Positions 8,675-19,441 of a stretch of 64,000 nt of DNA are shown here, piece after piece. Location of the stretch: NCBI RefSeq assembly GCF_002723935.1, contig NZ_BEWM01000001.1:744001-808000 (forward strand), in the 5' to 3' direction. Below the pieces are notes generated by a model. That model was not told the origin of the DNA and did no database searches. It saw nothing but the letters and a program-made list of their open reading frames with translations. The position numbers were made by a program, and so were the translations under genes. Position 1 is the first letter of the stretch, and each line of letters begins with the position of its first letter. This DNA is from Gluconobacter cerinus. GTDB taxonomy: Bacteria; Pseudomonadota; Alphaproteobacteria; Acetobacterales; Acetobacteraceae.

Positions 8675-9421
8675 TTATCGCGCAGGCGACCAGTTCAGGT
8701 GTTGCCCGCCATCCATGGCCAGCATCTGCCCCGTGACGGACGGGAGAGAAAAAAGCGCGAGCGCGGCTTCAGCGATTTCTTCGGGAGACGACCCGCGCTT
8801 CAGAGGCGTTTGCGCGCACATCTTGTCAAAATGCTCCTGAGACTGCCGACCTACTGTTGGCAGAACAGGCCCTGGGCCAATGGCATTAACGCGAATACGC
8901 GGTGCCAGTGCCAGCGCAAGCGTTTGAGTTAGCGTCCACAAGCCTGCTCGGGACACGGTGTAGCTGATAAAATGTGGCGTCAGATTCCACACGCGCTGAT
9001 CCAGCATGTTCAAAATCAGCCCTTCAGCCTCTGACGGCAGGGCTGCTGCCATCGCCTGAGAGAGGACGAATGGAGCCCTCAGATTCGGCTCAAGATGCTG
9101 GTCCCAGCTTTCGCGAGTTACAGTCTCGACTTCATCACGAATGAACGCTGAAGCGTTGTTGATGAGCACACCGATCGGACCAAGCTGATGAACTGCTTCA
9201 GCAATCAGCCTGTTCACATCCGATTCACACGACAGATCTGCGCCAATCACACATCCGCGGCCGCCAATGTGATCGAGCAGATCCAGCGCTTCTGTTTTGC
9301 TGTCGCGATAATGAATGGCAACAGAAAAACCCTGCCCGGCCAACATTTCAACCAGCGCCCGACCAATCCGACGCGCGCCACCAGTCACAATCGCCGTACG
9401 GGGGACCAGAGCGGAAATCAT
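8675..9421 (-). CDS. Short-chain dehydrogenase, pteridine-reductase-like
   Basis: The 248-residue product is an SDR with the cofactor loop TGGARRIG (residues 13-20) and the NNAS segment at 88-91. In place of the usual catalytic Ser it has Asp141 (NMLDQRVW), as in pteridine reductases (PTR1/FolM type), which reduce dihydropteridines with NADPH. The catalytic Y-x3-K motif reads Y154-TVS-R158, with Arg in place of Lys, encoded by CGA. The C-terminal SVTGQMLAMDGGQHLNW is typical. Its start overlaps the recR stop by four bases. I am sure of the family; substrate and activity are uncertain. Confidence 0.82.
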   Translation of the reverse strand: MISALVPRTAIVTGGARRIGRALVEMLAGQGFSVAIHYRDSKTEALDLLDHIGGRGCVIGADLSCESDVNRLIAEAVHQLGPIGVLINNASAFIRDEVETVTRESWDQHLEPNLRAPFVLSQAMAAALPSEAEGLILNMLDQRVWNLTPHFISYTVSRAGLWTLTQTLALALAPRIRVNAIGPGPVLPTVGRQSQEHFDKMCAQTPLKRGSSPEEIAEAALALFSLPSVTGQMLAMDGGQHLNWSPAR

Positions 9422-10014
9422 AACGCGCGTCGTGCAATCAGGGCGGCGGCCAACGTGCCATCATCGAGCACATCCAGAGCGCCCCCCATGGGAACACCAT
9501 GTCCGACACGGCTGACGACCACGCCCGTTGATGCCAGTTTTTCCTGAAGCCAGTGCGCTGTTGTCGCCCCCTCCACTGTCGCGCCAAGAGCAAGAATGAC
9601 TTCTCTCACTCCACCTTCGGCAATACGGTCCAGCAGGGAAGAGACATTCAGATCTTCGGGCCCGAGACCCGCAAGCGCCGATAACGTCCCACCCAGAACC
9701 TGATAGACCCCGCGATGTACGCCAGCACGTTCAAGGGCCCACAGATCACCCACAGTTTCGACCACGCACACCAGACCGCCATCACGGGTTGAGTCCGTAC
9801 AGATGTGGCAGGGATCAATGGTGTCGAGATTGCCGCAAAGGGAGCATGTGCGGACGCTTGTGGCAGCCCGTTCCATGAGATGCGCCAAAGGCAACATCCG
9901 CGCCTCTGGCTGCCGCAGCAAACTGAGCGCAGCGCGACGGGCTGACCTAGGGCCGAGCCCCGGCAGGCGAGACAGCATGGAAATCAGCTGCTCGATGTCA
10001 TTGCTGATCATCAT
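9418..10014 (-). CDS. recR: Recombination mediator protein RecR
   Basis: This 198-residue protein has the N-terminal helix-hairpin-helix (LSRLPGLGPRSARRAAL), a four-cysteine zinc site (CSLCG...CHIC, residues ~57-72) and a Toprim domain starting VCVVETVGDLWALE. The C-terminal VSRVGHGVPMGGALDVLDDGTL is diagnostic. RecR works with RecO and RecF to load RecA on gapped DNA. It sits in the conserved dnaX-ybaB-recR order, 30 bases after ybaB, and is coupled to the following SDR gene. Confidence 0.97.
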   Translation of the reverse strand: MMISNDIEQLISMLSRLPGLGPRSARRAALSLLRQPEARMLPLAHLMERAATSVRTCSLCGNLDTIDPCHICTDSTRDGGLVCVVETVGDLWALERAGVHRGVYQVLGGTLSALAGLGPEDLNVSSLLDRIAEGGVREVILALGATVEGATTAHWLQEKLASTGVVVSRVGHGVPMGGALDVLDDGTLAAALIARRAL

Positions 10015-10044
10015 GATGTGACGCCCGCAGAAAAACTATTCAGA

Positions 10045-10368
10045 TCAGAACGGCAGCTTCAGACCCGGCGGCAGATCCAGACCGCCCGTAACGTCGCGCA
10101 TGGCTTCAGAGCTGGCCGCTTCAGCCTTGTTCTTGGCATCCGTATAGGCTGCCACGATCAGGTCCTGCAGCATTTCCATTTCATTCGGATCGGCCAGCTT
10201 CGGATCAATTTTCAGACCCCGCATTTCGCCTTTACCCGTAAGTTGAAGCGTCACGAGACCAGCGCCAGCCGAACCATCTACCGTCAGATTTGCCAGATTT
10301 TTCTGGGCCTCTTCCATTTTGGACTGCATCTGGCTGGCCTGCTTCATCAGTCCTGCAAGGTTCTTCAT
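10045..10368 (-). CDS. ybaB: YbaB/EbfC family nucleoid-associated protein
   Basis: The 107-residue product begins with [20 protein letters not shown] and has the central [12 protein letters not shown] and [14 protein letters not shown] segments of the YbaB/EbfC family. These proteins form dimers that bind DNA. The gene lies between dnaX (16 bases upstream) and recR, which is the usual bacterial arrangement. Confidence 0.96.
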   Translation of the reverse strand: MKNLAGLMKQASQMQSKMEEAQKNLANLTVDGSAGAGLVTLQLTGKGEMRGLKIDPKLADPNEMEMLQDLIVAAYTDAKNKAEAASSEAMRDVTGGLDLPPGLKLPF

Positions 10369-10384
10369 AACGTCTCCTGGTCTT

Positions 10385-12328
10385 TCAGTTCAGATCATCT
10401 TCATCAAGGAAATCAGCGTCCAGAGGCGCGAATTCCAGATCCGGAGGCGAGTCCTCCGTCAATGGTGCGGTTATTTCGGGTGGAAGACCGTATTCATCAA
10501 GGGAGTGATCTTGCACATCGCCGATTTTCGCACCGGGGAAAGCATCAAGAATGGCTTGGACCAACGGGTGTGCCTCAACCATTGCACGGTTGATGGCCAC
10601 CACCTCCGCACCCTGTTCGTCCAGGGTTGGCTCACCTTCGGCTGTGGAAAGACTGATGCGCCACTGGCCGGGAAACATCTCTTCAAGAAAATTCTGAAGG
10701 AGACGGTCCGCTTTGGTGTGCTGGTCTTCCAGGCGAACCTGCACATCTGGGGGTGAAAAACGTACCAGATGCACCGACGAGCGCAGAACCCCATGCAACT
10801 GCGGCTGCTTGTCCCAAACCAGAGCGACCATCTCGCGCCATGTTCGCGGCGGGGTCGGAGGAAGTTCGGGCTCCGGGGCCAGCTCAGGAGCGGCCTCCGC
10901 ATAACCCGGCTCAATAATTTCGCCGCCATTGGCCACCAGACGGACATGCGCACGAGGGCCACCCGTGTCAGTGGGCGATACGGACGTCGACAGCACAGGC
11001 GCAGTCTGCAACCCAGACGACATCTCTCCGGACGGAGTTGCTCCACCCGAAGGGCCTGATGGCAATGAGAGATCGACCCCGCCTTCAGTCAACTGACGGA
11101 TCAGACGGTCAGGCGTCGGGAGAAGGCTGGCGTGGCACAGTCGAATCAGGACCATTTCAGCCGCCTGACGACGATCCGGCGCGGATTCAACTTCGTTCAC
11201 ACCCTTCAGAAGAATCTGCCAGGCTCGTCCCAAACTGCTGGTTGAGAGCCTGTCTGCCAACACGCCACCACGCAGTCTTTCGGCTTCTGGAAGGTCCCGG
11301 CTTTCACGAAGACCCGGCATCGCCTTAAGACGGGAAACAAGATGCAGAAGATCCAGAAGATCCGTCAGGAGAACGCCGAGATCAGCACCACGCGCATAAG
11401 CCTGATCGGTAAGGTCCAAGGCCTCTGCTGCCTTGCCAGCCATAAGGGCATCAAGCAGATCAAAGACCAGTCCACGATCTGCCAGACCCAACATGTCTGA
11501 CACGGCATCGGCGTCGCTTGCACCCTGTGCAATCGCCTGATCCAGCAGAGATAATCCGTCACGGACCGAGCCATCAGCTGCACGGGCAATGAGCGCCAAA
11601 GCGTCTTCGGAAAGAGTGGCTCCTTCCTTTTCGGCAATACGCCCGAAATGTTCGGTCAGCAGCGCCTGAGGCACCCGCCGGAGGTCAAACCGCTGACAGC
11701 GGGACAGCACCGTCACCGGAACTTTCCGCAACTCCGTCGTGGCAAAAATGAACGTGACCTGTGACGGAGGCTCTTCCAGCGTTTTCAGCAGGGCATTGAA
11801 CGCATTGCGAGACAGCATGTGCACTTCATCGATGATGAAGACTTTCATGCGCGCCTGCATCGGGCGGAAACGGGTCGCCTCAATGATTTCACGCACATCA
11901 TCAACGCCCGTGCGAGACGCTGCATCCATTTCCAGAACGTCCGGATGCCGGTCCGCGAGGATGGCAGTGCAGTTTGCACAGACGCCACAAGGCTCCGCGG
12001 TCGGTCCACCTTTCCCGTCTGGCCCAATGCAGTTCAAGGCGCGTGCGATAATTCGGGCGGTCGTGGTTTTCCCCACGCCGCGCACACCCGTAAGCATGAA
12101 GGCATGCGCCACACGCTTCAGCTCGAACGCACGACGCAGGATTCGTACCAGCGAGTCCTGACCAATCAGATCATCGAGTGTCTGGGGGCGATATTTTCGG
12201 GCGAGGACACGATAAGGCGTGCTTTTTTCTGCCTGAACAGGAACTGGAACCTGCTCGGCCGGGGCTTCACCAAAGAAGCCACCACCGCTCTCAGGCGGCA
12301 GGGGAAGATCGTCGATATCGTCAGTCAT
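10385..12328 (-). CDS. dnaX: DNA polymerase III subunit gamma/tau
   Basis: This is the 647-residue clamp-loader ATPase. The Walker A segment [20 protein letters not shown] (residues ~60-79) is followed by a zinc module (CGVCANC, with a preceding Cys), the Walker B region [10 protein letters not shown] and the sensor segment [20 protein letters not shown]. The C-terminal third (from ~residue 400) is proline/glutamate-rich and then folds into the tau-type domain that contacts polymerase. I saw no obvious A-rich slippery site for a gamma frameshift. It is first of dnaX-ybaB-recR-SDR, and the SRP RNA gene lies just upstream on the same strand. Confidence 0.96.
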   Translation of the reverse strand: MTDDIDDLPLPPESGGGFFGEAPAEQVPVPVQAEKSTPYRVLARKYRPQTLDDLIGQDSLVRILRRAFELKRVAHAFMLTGVRGVGKTTTARIIARALNCIGPDGKGGPTAEPCGVCANCTAILADRHPDVLEMDAASRTGVDDVREIIEATRFRPMQARMKVFIIDEVHMLSRNAFNALLKTLEEPPSQVTFIFATTELRKVPVTVLSRCQRFDLRRVPQALLTEHFGRIAEKEGATLSEDALALIARAADGSVRDGLSLLDQAIAQGASDADAVSDMLGLADRGLVFDLLDALMAGKAAEALDLTDQAYARGADLGVLLTDLLDLLHLVSRLKAMPGLRESRDLPEAERLRGGVLADRLSTSSLGRAWQILLKGVNEVESAPDRRQAAEMVLIRLCHASLLPTPDRLIRQLTEGGVDLSLPSGPSGGATPSGEMSSGLQTAPVLSTSVSPTDTGGPRAHVRLVANGGEIIEPGYAEAAPELAPEPELPPTPPRTWREMVALVWDKQPQLHGVLRSSVHLVRFSPPDVQVRLEDQHTKADRLLQNFLEEMFPGQWRISLSTAEGEPTLDEQGAEVVAINRAMVEAHPLVQAILDAFPGAKIGDVQDHSLDEYGLPPEITAPLTEDSPPDLEFAPLDADFLDEDDLN

Positions 12329-12430
12329 GAAACTGGAAAGCCGTCAGAGCGGGGAATGAGACCGCACTCTGTCGGTCTTGCACCGGGGCGCCTGGCAGTA
12401 AAACTGCCGCGCCCACAGGCTGCACTAGGT

Positions 12431-12530
12431 AGGAGGCCGGACATTTAACCCGGATAAAACTCACTGCGGCTGCTTCCTTCCGGACCTGACCGGGTTGGCA
12501 AGGTATCCGTCCAAAGCCGACCTCCCGGCG
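12431..12530 (-). ncRNA. ffs: Signal recognition particle RNA (4.5S type)
   Basis: On the minus strand the region contains CAGGTCCGGAAGGAAGCAGC, the nearly invariant apical loop of bacterial SRP RNA that binds Ffh. The outer arms, GGGAGGTCGG near 12525 and CCGGCCTCC near 12435, can pair to close a single long hairpin of about 95-100 nucleotides. The ends are approximate. The gene lies between ggt and dnaX on the same strand. Confidence 0.93.
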
Positions 12531-12570
12531 CTCTCCTAACACGGAGATAGGGGTGTCTGACAACCCCCTA

Positions 12571-14370
12571 TCATTCACCCGCGGCTTCACCCCCTGCATG
12601 ACGCGGATCAGCAGCCCCATAAATGAGCCCGGTTTTGTGTGCGGAGAGGCTTGGACGGTCCGCAAGAATACCTTCCGCTACACCCCAGGGACGGTGCAGA
12701 GACAGCGCATATCCTTCAGATTTTAGCTTATCCATAACGTCGTCCGTCAAGGCACCCGGTTCCAGCTCCACAGCAGACGGCTCCCACTGCTCGTGGATTC
12801 GCGGCAGATCCACGGCCTGACGGATGTCCAGCCCGTAATCGAGCACGCCCAGAATGGCCGAAAGTGTGATCGTCGGAATACGGGAACCACCGGGGCTGCC
12901 GATCACCATAATCACCTTGCCATCCTTGGAGACAATCGACGGTGACATGGACGACAACGGCGTCTTGCCAGGCGCAATGGCGTTGGCTTCTGAACCCACG
13001 ATCCCAAACATATTGGATGCGCCCGGCTTGGCCGAGAAATCATCCATCTCGTCATTGAGCCAGATGCCGGTGTTTCCACCCATGACACCCGAGCCGAACC
13101 ACCCGTTCAGAGTATATGTCGCGGAAACGGCCATGCCGCTCTTGTCCAATACCGAGAACTGGGTCGTCTCGTGTTTTTCCTGCGTGTCAGGAGCAGCCTG
13201 GGCAGCTTGAACCGGAAGCGCCTCACCGGCCCGGAGGGTGCTGGACGGCAGGGCGTGATCAAGCGGAATCCCTGCCCTGACCTGTGCGGCATATGCCGGA
13301 TCATTCAGGTGCTCGATCGGGTTCTTGACGAATGCCGGATCCCCGAGATCGCGTCGATCCGAGTACGCATGCCGCATAGCTTCAATTTCACGCTGCGCAG
13401 ACGTCGCCGTGTGCAGGCCAAGGGCGTGCATATCGTAGCCGGAGAGAATGTTCAGAATTTCACATAGTGCAATGCCACCACCGCTCGGAGGGGGGGCCGT
13501 GTCGATCGTATACCCACGATAGGTGCAGCGGATCGGCTCAAGAAACCGGATATGATAGTTCGCGAAATCTGACGGCTTCAGAAGGCCACCGCCTTCTTCG
13601 CTAGCCCGCACAATTTCAGCAGAAATCGGACCTTCGTAAAACGCTTTCGGACCATTCTTGGCGACCAGTTCAAGAAAATTGGCCAGGTTTTTCTGAATCA
13701 GCCGGTCTCCAGGCTGAAAGGACGATCCGTCCGGACGCAGAAAAATAGACCGTGCGTATGGGTCCTGACGGAAATACTTCGTGGACGTGTCGAGAAGTTG
13801 CACGTCGCCTTCATTGAGCACAAACCCATCACGGGCGAGCGCTATGGCAGGGGCCATGACTTTTGCCCGCGGCAAACGCCCCCACTTCTGAAGGATCGTG
13901 TCCAAGCCTGCGACAGTCCCCGGAACTGCAACTGCTTTCCAGCCTTCCGTTGAAAGCCCCGGAATGACTTTGCCAGACGCATCCTGATACATGGTGGCTG
14001 TCGCAGCACCCGGGGCGTGCTCCCGGAAGTCCACAAACACTGTCTGCCCGGATTTCAGGCGGATCGTCATGAAGCCGCCACCGCCGATGTTCCCTGCAGC
14101 GGGATAAACGACAGCAAGCGCATAGCCAACGGCCACCGCAGCGTCGATGGCATTGCCACCTTCCGCCAGGATTTTGGCACCAGCATCAGAAGCGAGATGC
14201 TGGGCAGAAACCACCATGCCATGCTTGCCAGAGACCAGAACGCCCGGAGAGGTATGATCCGGGCCAAAAGCCAGTGGATCATGGGCAGAGCTCAAAGGGG
14301 CTGTCGTGGGAGCAGCCAGCGCTGTGCCCCCCGTCAGGCCCGCGACAATCAGGGCAAAGAGTTTTTTCAT
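12571..14370 (-). CDS. ggt: Gamma-glutamyltransferase precursor
   Basis: The 599-residue precursor has a signal peptide (MKKLFALIVAGLTGGTALAA), so it is periplasmic or secreted. The family cleaves glutathione and transfers the gamma-glutamyl group. GNAIDAAVAVGYALAVVYP is typical of the large subunit. The autocatalytic cleavage site and nucleophile lie in HETTQFSVLDKSG; the second Thr should become the N-terminus of the small subunit. Later segments, such as GSPGGSRIPTI for substrate binding, are conserved. Its start overlaps the map stop by four bases, so it is coupled to map. Confidence 0.95.
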   Translation of the reverse strand: MKKLFALIVAGLTGGTALAAPTTAPLSSAHDPLAFGPDHTSPGVLVSGKHGMVVSAQHLASDAGAKILAEGGNAIDAAVAVGYALAVVYPAAGNIGGGGFMTIRLKSGQTVFVDFREHAPGAATATMYQDASGKVIPGLSTEGWKAVAVPGTVAGLDTILQKWGRLPRAKVMAPAIALARDGFVLNEGDVQLLDTSTKYFRQDPYARSIFLRPDGSSFQPGDRLIQKNLANFLELVAKNGPKAFYEGPISAEIVRASEEGGGLLKPSDFANYHIRFLEPIRCTYRGYTIDTAPPPSGGGIALCEILNILSGYDMHALGLHTATSAQREIEAMRHAYSDRRDLGDPAFVKNPIEHLNDPAYAAQVRAGIPLDHALPSSTLRAGEALPVQAAQAAPDTQEKHETTQFSVLDKSGMAVSATYTLNGWFGSGVMGGNTGIWLNDEMDDFSAKPGASNMFGIVGSEANAIAPGKTPLSSMSPSIVSKDGKVIMVIGSPGGSRIPTITLSAILGVLDYGLDIRQAVDLPRIHEQWEPSAVELEPGALTDDVMDKLKSEGYALSLHRPWGVAEGILADRPSLSAHKTGLIYGAADPRHAGGEAAGE

Positions 14371-15173
14371 GCGCCAGCTCCTCCGTATGGGGGCTTGTTG
14401 TAACCTTTCGGGGACAGCGTGAAGATTTCACATCCGTCGTCCGTCACGCCAATCATATGCTCGAATTGTGCAGACAGCGTCCGGTCACGCGTGACAGCTG
14501 TCCAGCCATCATCAAGAATTTTCACTTCAGGTTTGCCGATATTCAGCATCGGCTCAATGGTGAAAACCATTCCCGGTACGAGCTTTACGCCCTGCCCTGG
14601 CTTTCCGTAATGCAGAACATTCGGAGCGGCATGGAAGTCCCGGCCAATGCCATGCCCACAAAAATCGCGCACGATGGAGAAGCGGTTCTTTTCCGCATGG
14701 GCCTGAATGGCATGACCAACATCGCCCAGCGTCTTGCCTGGCTTGACCTGCTCAATACCAAGCATGAGGGACTCATACGTCACCTCAACCAGTTTTTCAG
14801 CTTTCTTGGGGGCCTTACCGACGATGTACATCCGGGAATTGTCCCCGTACCAGCCATCCAGAATGGACGTGACGTCAATATTGACGATATCGCCGTTGGC
14901 CAGCTTCTTCTCACCGGGGATGCCGTGACACACAACATGGTTGATCGAAATGCAGCAGGATTTCGGGAAGCCATGATAATTCAGGGGCGCCGGCGTGGCA
15001 CCGTGAGCCAGAGTGAACTCATGAATAAGAGTGTTGAGTTCTTCCGTCGTAACGCCCGGCTGCACGTGCTCGGTGATCATATCCAGCGTTGCCGCTGCAA
15101 GATGACCGACCGTTCTTAGATGTTTGAAATCTTCACTGTCATAAAGAACAATCCCACGCGAACTATCATCCAT
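14367..15173 (-). CDS. map: Type I methionine aminopeptidase
   Basis: The 268-residue product removes the initiator Met from nascent proteins. The five metal ligands can be seen in order: Asp in VNIDVTSILDG, Asp in WYGDNSRMY, His in CGHGIGRDFH, Glu in FTIEPML and Glu in AQFEHMI. The His in NHVVCHGIP is the other catalytic residue. It lacks the N-terminal zinc-finger extension. It is followed by ggt with a four-base overlap. Confidence 0.96.
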   Translation of the reverse strand: MDDSSRGIVLYDSEDFKHLRTVGHLAAATLDMITEHVQPGVTTEELNTLIHEFTLAHGATPAPLNYHGFPKSCCISINHVVCHGIPGEKKLANGDIVNIDVTSILDGWYGDNSRMYIVGKAPKKAEKLVEVTYESLMLGIEQVKPGKTLGDVGHAIQAHAEKNRFSIVRDFCGHGIGRDFHAAPNVLHYGKPGQGVKLVPGMVFTIEPMLNIGKPEVKILDDGWTAVTRDRTLSAQFEHMIGVTDDGCEIFTLSPKGYNKPPYGGAGA

Positions 15174-15259
15174 GTCTACCGCCCGATCCTCAATCTCAAA
15201 ACTGGTCGGGACAAAATGCGACCGTCACGAGCGGATCGCAAGGCACGGAGGCGAGTTTT

Positions 15260-16315
15260 TCACCCGCGTGGGTGACGACCTGCCTTGTGATGGGCAGCAA
15301 CATGGTGCGCACTGACCATGCGAACCGAGACAGCATGATGCGCAACACGCCCATAACGACGTGGTGACGTTGGCGCATCCGCCACTTCAACAGGACGGCT
15401 GGATGCAACCATCGTTCCATGATGAGCGAAACGACCACCACGACGCGCAGACGCGATCATGACAGTGCGCGGCGCGACCGGATGAAGAAGAGGCTGTGGC
15501 GCGACGCCTTCTGAAGCAAAACCATCGTCCAGAATGGACGCCATTTCCATCGAACGGCGCGCATTCGAGGACGACCCGAGCACCACACCAATCAGGCGAA
15601 CGTTCCCACGGATGGCAGACGTGACGAGATTCCGCCCGGCAGCATCGGTGTAACCCGTCTTCATACCGTCAGCACCCGAATAGATTTTCAGCATCGGATC
15701 ATGGTTGGGAACCAGATGACGATGGAAATAGAAGGAAGGCACGCCGAAATAGTGATAATACTGCGGGAAATCGTTGATCAGGTGCTGTGCAAGAAGCCCT
15801 AGATCATGCGCGGTCGTAACCTGATCAGGGTCAGGCAAACCGGAGGCGTTGCGGAACGTCGTGTTGGCCATGCCCAGCGCACGCGCCTGCTGCGTCATGA
15901 GCTGAGCAAAACGGACTTCGTCGCCACCACCCAGGAACTCGCCCAGAGCACAGGCAGCGTCATTCGCTGACTTGGTGACGAGCGCCAGAATGCCCTGTTC
16001 AACAGTCAGCCGGGTGCCCGGAACCAGCCCGAGCTTGGACGGAGCCTGCATGGAAGCATGAATGGAAACCGGAACTTCCTGATCCAGCGTAATCTGATGT
16101 GCTTCCAGTGCACGGAAGGTCAGATACAGCGTCATGAGTTTTGTCAGGGATGCAGGATACCGCTGAAGATCGGCGTCCGACTGGGACAGAACGGCCCCTG
16201 AATGTGCATCCATCACGAAACTGGATGTGTGGCCTGCGTATTGTGCCTTGGCAGAGCCCGCACCAACTGCAGTCAGAGCGCATAACAGAAGGGCCTTGCG
16301 GACAGGGAAACGCAT
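15260..16315 (-). CDS. D-alanyl-D-alanine carboxypeptidase (low-molecular-weight PBP, S11 family)
   Basis: The product has 351 residues from the ATG at 16315; an AGAGG ribosome-binding site precedes it. A signal peptide ends near AGSAKAQ. The three penicillin-binding motifs are present: S56-LTK59, SAND (SxN) and KTG in GMKTGYTDAAG. It trims the terminal D-Ala of peptidoglycan pentapeptides in the periplasm. The last ~60 residues are basic and rich in His (four HH pairs) instead of the usual amphipathic membrane-anchoring helix of PBP5. It is divergent from clpS. Confidence 0.92.
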   Translation of the reverse strand: MRFPVRKALLLCALTAVGAGSAKAQYAGHTSSFVMDAHSGAVLSQSDADLQRYPASLTKLMTLYLTFRALEAHQITLDQEVPVSIHASMQAPSKLGLVPGTRLTVEQGILALVTKSANDAACALGEFLGGGDEVRFAQLMTQQARALGMANTTFRNASGLPDPDQVTTAHDLGLLAQHLINDFPQYYHYFGVPSFYFHRHLVPNHDPMLKIYSGADGMKTGYTDAAGRNLVTSAIRGNVRLIGVVLGSSSNARRSMEMASILDDGFASEGVAPQPLLHPVAPRTVMIASARRGGRFAHHGTMVASSRPVEVADAPTSPRRYGRVAHHAVSVRMVSAHHVAAHHKAGRHPRG

Positions 16316-16562
16316 TATGTGGCAGCCTCTGAACAAAACATTGAACGCTGGAAACATCGGACTGTTTAACGCAGTCCTTAATCCCGTTACTCTAGGCGCA
16401 ACAAAAAGCGCCCGTCCACAAGGTTTGGGGCAGTTTGCTTAATTTTTCGTAAGCATGACCCAAACCCGACCAGAACATGTCAGGAAGATGGCGATATTCA
16501 CGAAATGTACTCATCCTTACCCCCTTCTCAAGTCGGGGGAAGCGTCCCATATCATACCAGTC

Positions 16563-16991
16563 ATGTCTTCTTACGATCTCCCTTCACCAGCCACCTCCCA
16601 TTCTGAAGCCGAGTCCATTTTCGGACCAGTCAGGATGGGGTCGGGATCATCGGACCCAAAAGGTCCGACAAATCCACGCTTGCCCGATGACGAAGATCTT
16701 GAGATCAGCGTTGTCGTTCGCCCTCGTACACGAACGCGCAAGCCGTCGATGTACAAGGTTCTCATGCTCAACGATGACTACACACCGATGGAGTTTGTCG
16801 TGCACGTGCTGGAGCGGTTTTTCTCAAAGAACAGGGAAGAAGCCACCACCATCATGCTGCATGTGCATCAGCGGGGCGTAGGGGTCTGCGGCGTTTTCAC
16901 TTACGAAGTTGCGGAGAGCAAGGTCGCTCAGGTTATGGATCTGGCCCGCCAGAACCAGCATCCGCTTCAGTGTACGATCGAAAAAGACTGA
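16563..16991 (+). CDS. clpS: ATP-dependent Clp protease adaptor ClpS
   Basis: The product has about 142 residues from the ATG at 16563 (MSSYDLPSP); the frame is open further upstream. The core [23 protein letters not shown] and the HxxG segment [11 protein letters not shown] form the N-degron pocket of ClpS. It delivers N-end-rule substrates to ClpA. The ~65 residues before the core are polar and probably disordered. It precedes clpA in the usual arrangement, with a 124-base gap. Confidence 0.95.
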   Translation: MSSYDLPSPATSHSEAESIFGPVRMGSGSSDPKGPTNPRLPDDEDLEISVVVRPRTRTRKPSMYKVLMLNDDYTPMEFVVHVLERFFSKNREEATTIMLHVHQRGVGVCGVFTYEVAESKVAQVMDLARQNQHPLQCTIEKD

Positions 16992-17115
16992 TTTCCCGCC
17001 ACAGTCATACAGGCATCGGACAATTTCTTGTTCAGCCTTACGTTTCTGACTGGCGTTACGTGTTGCACCACGACAAGATACCTCTTCCACGAGAGGTCGA
17101 GAGGAGCGCCACCCT

Positions 17116-19428
17116 ATGCTGTCCCGTACGCTCGAACAGACGCTCCACCGCGCCCTGACATTCGCAGGTGATCGGCGTCATGAGTATGCCACCCTCGAAC
17201 ATCTGCTGCTGGCTCTGACAGAAGACGCCGACGCACTGACGGTTTTCCGCGCCTGCGGAATTGACCTCGACAAGCTGCGTTCGGACCTGACGGACTTTCT
17301 GGACAAGGATCTTGCCGGTCTTGCGTCCGACCGTCCGACAGAACCAAAACCAACAGCGGCTTTCCAGCGCGTAATTCAGCGCGCGGCTATCCATGTGCAA
17401 AGCACAGGCCGCGATGAAGTTACGGGTGCCAACGTTCTCGTTGCGCTCTTTGCGGAACGTGAAAGCCACGCCGTGTACTTCCTGCAATTGCAGGACATGA
17501 CGCGACTCGATGCCGTGAACTTCATTTCGCATGGAATCGCCAAAGCGCCAGACCGTGGCGCTGGCCGTAAGGCTGCCGCTGCATCCAAGGATAATTCCGA
17601 GCGTGAAGAGCGTAAGGAAACAGCCAAGGACGGCGCACTTGCGACCTATTGCGTCAATCTGAACGATCGTGCCCGTGAAGGGCGGATCGATCCACTGATT
17701 GGTCGCGATCAGGAAATCGAACGCACGATCCAGATCCTGTGCCGCCGCACCAAAAACAACCCGCTGTATGTGGGTGACCCGGGCGTCGGCAAGACTGCGA
17801 TCGCGGAAGGCCTAGCAAAGCGTATTGTTGAGAAAGATGTGCCTGAAGTCCTGCAGGACTGCACGATCTACTCTCTCGACATGGGCTCCCTGCTGGCTGG
17901 CACACGTTACCGCGGTGATTTCGAAGAACGCCTCAAGGCTGTCGTGACTGAAATGGACCAGACGCCCGGTGCGATCCTGTTCATTGATGAAATCCACACG
18001 GTCATTGGTGCGGGCGCGACGTCTGGTGGTGCGATGGATGCATCGAACCTGCTCAAGCCAGCTCTGGCTGCAGGCACGCTGCGCTGCATTGGCTCCACGA
18101 CATACAAGGAGTTCCGTCAGCACTTCGAGAAAGACCGTGCACTGGTCCGGCGCTTCCAGAAGATTGACGTCCCTGAGCCGTCAGTCGAGGACACGATCAA
18201 GATCCTGCGCGGGCTTAAGGGCAGCTACGAGAAGCACCACAAGGTTCGCTACACTGACGAAGCCCTGCGTGGCGCCGTCGAACTGGCCGCCCGGTATGTG
18301 CATGACCGCAAACTGCCTGATAAAGCCATCGACGTTATTGACGAAGTCGGTGCGGCGCGGATGCTGGTGCCTGAGAACAAGCGCCGCAAGACCGTGACGC
18401 TGCGGGATGTGGAAGATGCAATCGCCAAGATTGCCCGCATCCCACCCAAGAGCGTCACGGCGGATGACCGCGAGACCCTGCGCCACCTGGAGCGGGATCT
18501 GCGGAACATGGTGTTCGGGCAGGACAAGGCGATTGACGCACTGGCTGCGGCAATCAAGCTGTCCCGTGCGGGCCTGCGCGATGCTGAGAAGCCGATTGGC
18601 AACTACCTGTTCTCCGGCCCTACGGGCGTCGGCAAAACGGAAGTTGCGCGTCAGTTGGCGTCGTCTCTTGGCATCGAACTGATCCGCTTTGACATGTCCG
18701 AATACATGGAGCGTCATTCGATCTCCCGTCTGATCGGTGCGCCTCCAGGGTATGTCGGGTTTGATCAGGGTGGACTGCTGACGGATGCAATTGACCAGCA
18801 TCCTCATGCCGTCCTGTTGCTAGACGAAATCGAAAAGGCCCATCCGGACCTTTACAACGTCCTGCTTCAGGTCATGGATCATGGCCGCCTGACAGACCAC
18901 AACGGCAAGACAGTCGATTTCCGCAACGTGATCCTGATCATGACCACGAATGCGGGTGCGGCTGACCTTTCCAAGGAAGCGATCGGTTTCGGCCGGACCA
19001 GCCGTGCGGGCGAGGATGAAGAGGCAATCAAACGCACCTTCACGCCTGAGTTCCGCAATCGTCTGGATGCGATCATTCCGTTCGCTAACCTGACGCCGGA
19101 AACCGTGGGCCGCGTGGTGGAGAAGTTCGTTCTCCAGCTCGAAGCCCAGTTGGCTGACCGTCACGTTACGATCGAAATCTCCTCTGCAGCCAAGGAATGG
19201 CTGGCCGAGAAGGGTTATGATCGCCTGTATGGCGCACGTCCTCTGGGACGCGTCATTCAGGAGCACATCAAGAAGCCACTGGCCGAGGAACTGCTCTTCG
19301 GTCGACTGGCCAAAGGTGGGGCCGTCAAGATTGGCCTCAAGAACGACGTGCTGGACTTCGAGATCATTGAAGGGACCGGCGTCAAAGGCGACAGCAGCGC
19401 CGAGAAGAAAGACGAAGCGACCAACTAG
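17116..19428 (+). CDS. clpA: ATP-dependent Clp protease ATP-binding subunit ClpA
   Basis: This 770-residue AAA+ unfoldase feeds ClpP. Order: N-terminal Clp_N repeats (from [14 protein letters not shown]), first AAA module with Walker [16 protein letters not shown] and Walker [10 protein letters not shown], second module with Walker [16 protein letters not shown] and Walker [14 protein letters not shown], then a small C-terminal D2 domain ([15 protein letters not shown]). It lacks the long ClpB coiled-coil, which supports ClpA. A GAGGAG lies nine bases upstream of the start. A strong bidirectional terminator follows. Confidence 0.97.
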   Translation: MLSRTLEQTLHRALTFAGDRRHEYATLEHLLLALTEDADALTVFRACGIDLDKLRSDLTDFLDKDLAGLASDRPTEPKPTAAFQRVIQRAAIHVQSTGRDEVTGANVLVALFAERESHAVYFLQLQDMTRLDAVNFISHGIAKAPDRGAGRKAAAASKDNSEREERKETAKDGALATYCVNLNDRAREGRIDPLIGRDQEIERTIQILCRRTKNNPLYVGDPGVGKTAIAEGLAKRIVEKDVPEVLQDCTIYSLDMGSLLAGTRYRGDFEERLKAVVTEMDQTPGAILFIDEIHTVIGAGATSGGAMDASNLLKPALAAGTLRCIGSTTYKEFRQHFEKDRALVRRFQKIDVPEPSVEDTIKILRGLKGSYEKHHKVRYTDEALRGAVELAARYVHDRKLPDKAIDVIDEVGAARMLVPENKRRKTVTLRDVEDAIAKIARIPPKSVTADDRETLRHLERDLRNMVFGQDKAIDALAAAIKLSRAGLRDAEKPIGNYLFSGPTGVGKTEVARQLASSLGIELIRFDMSEYMERHSISRLIGAPPGYVGFDQGGLLTDAIDQHPHAVLLLDEIEKAHPDLYNVLLQVMDHGRLTDHNGKTVDFRNVILIMTTNAGAADLSKEAIGFGRTSRAGEDEEAIKRTFTPEFRNRLDAIIPFANLTPETVGRVVEKFVLQLEAQLADRHVTIEISSAAKEWLAEKGYDRLYGARPLGRVIQEHIKKPLAEELLFGRLAKGGAVKIGLKNDVLDFEIIEGTGVKGDSSAEKKDEATN

Positions 19429-19441
19429 ACCGCCCGTCACG

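Noticed and set aside
10385-12328. Programmed frameshift site in dnaX
   Set aside because: I looked for an A-rich slippery heptamer in the middle of the gene and saw none; the full-length tau-type product is enough.
12546-12572. Hairpin GATAGGGG/CCCCTATC at the ggt stop codon
   Set aside because: It has no T run in the leftward direction and a ten-base loop, so it was not called a terminator.
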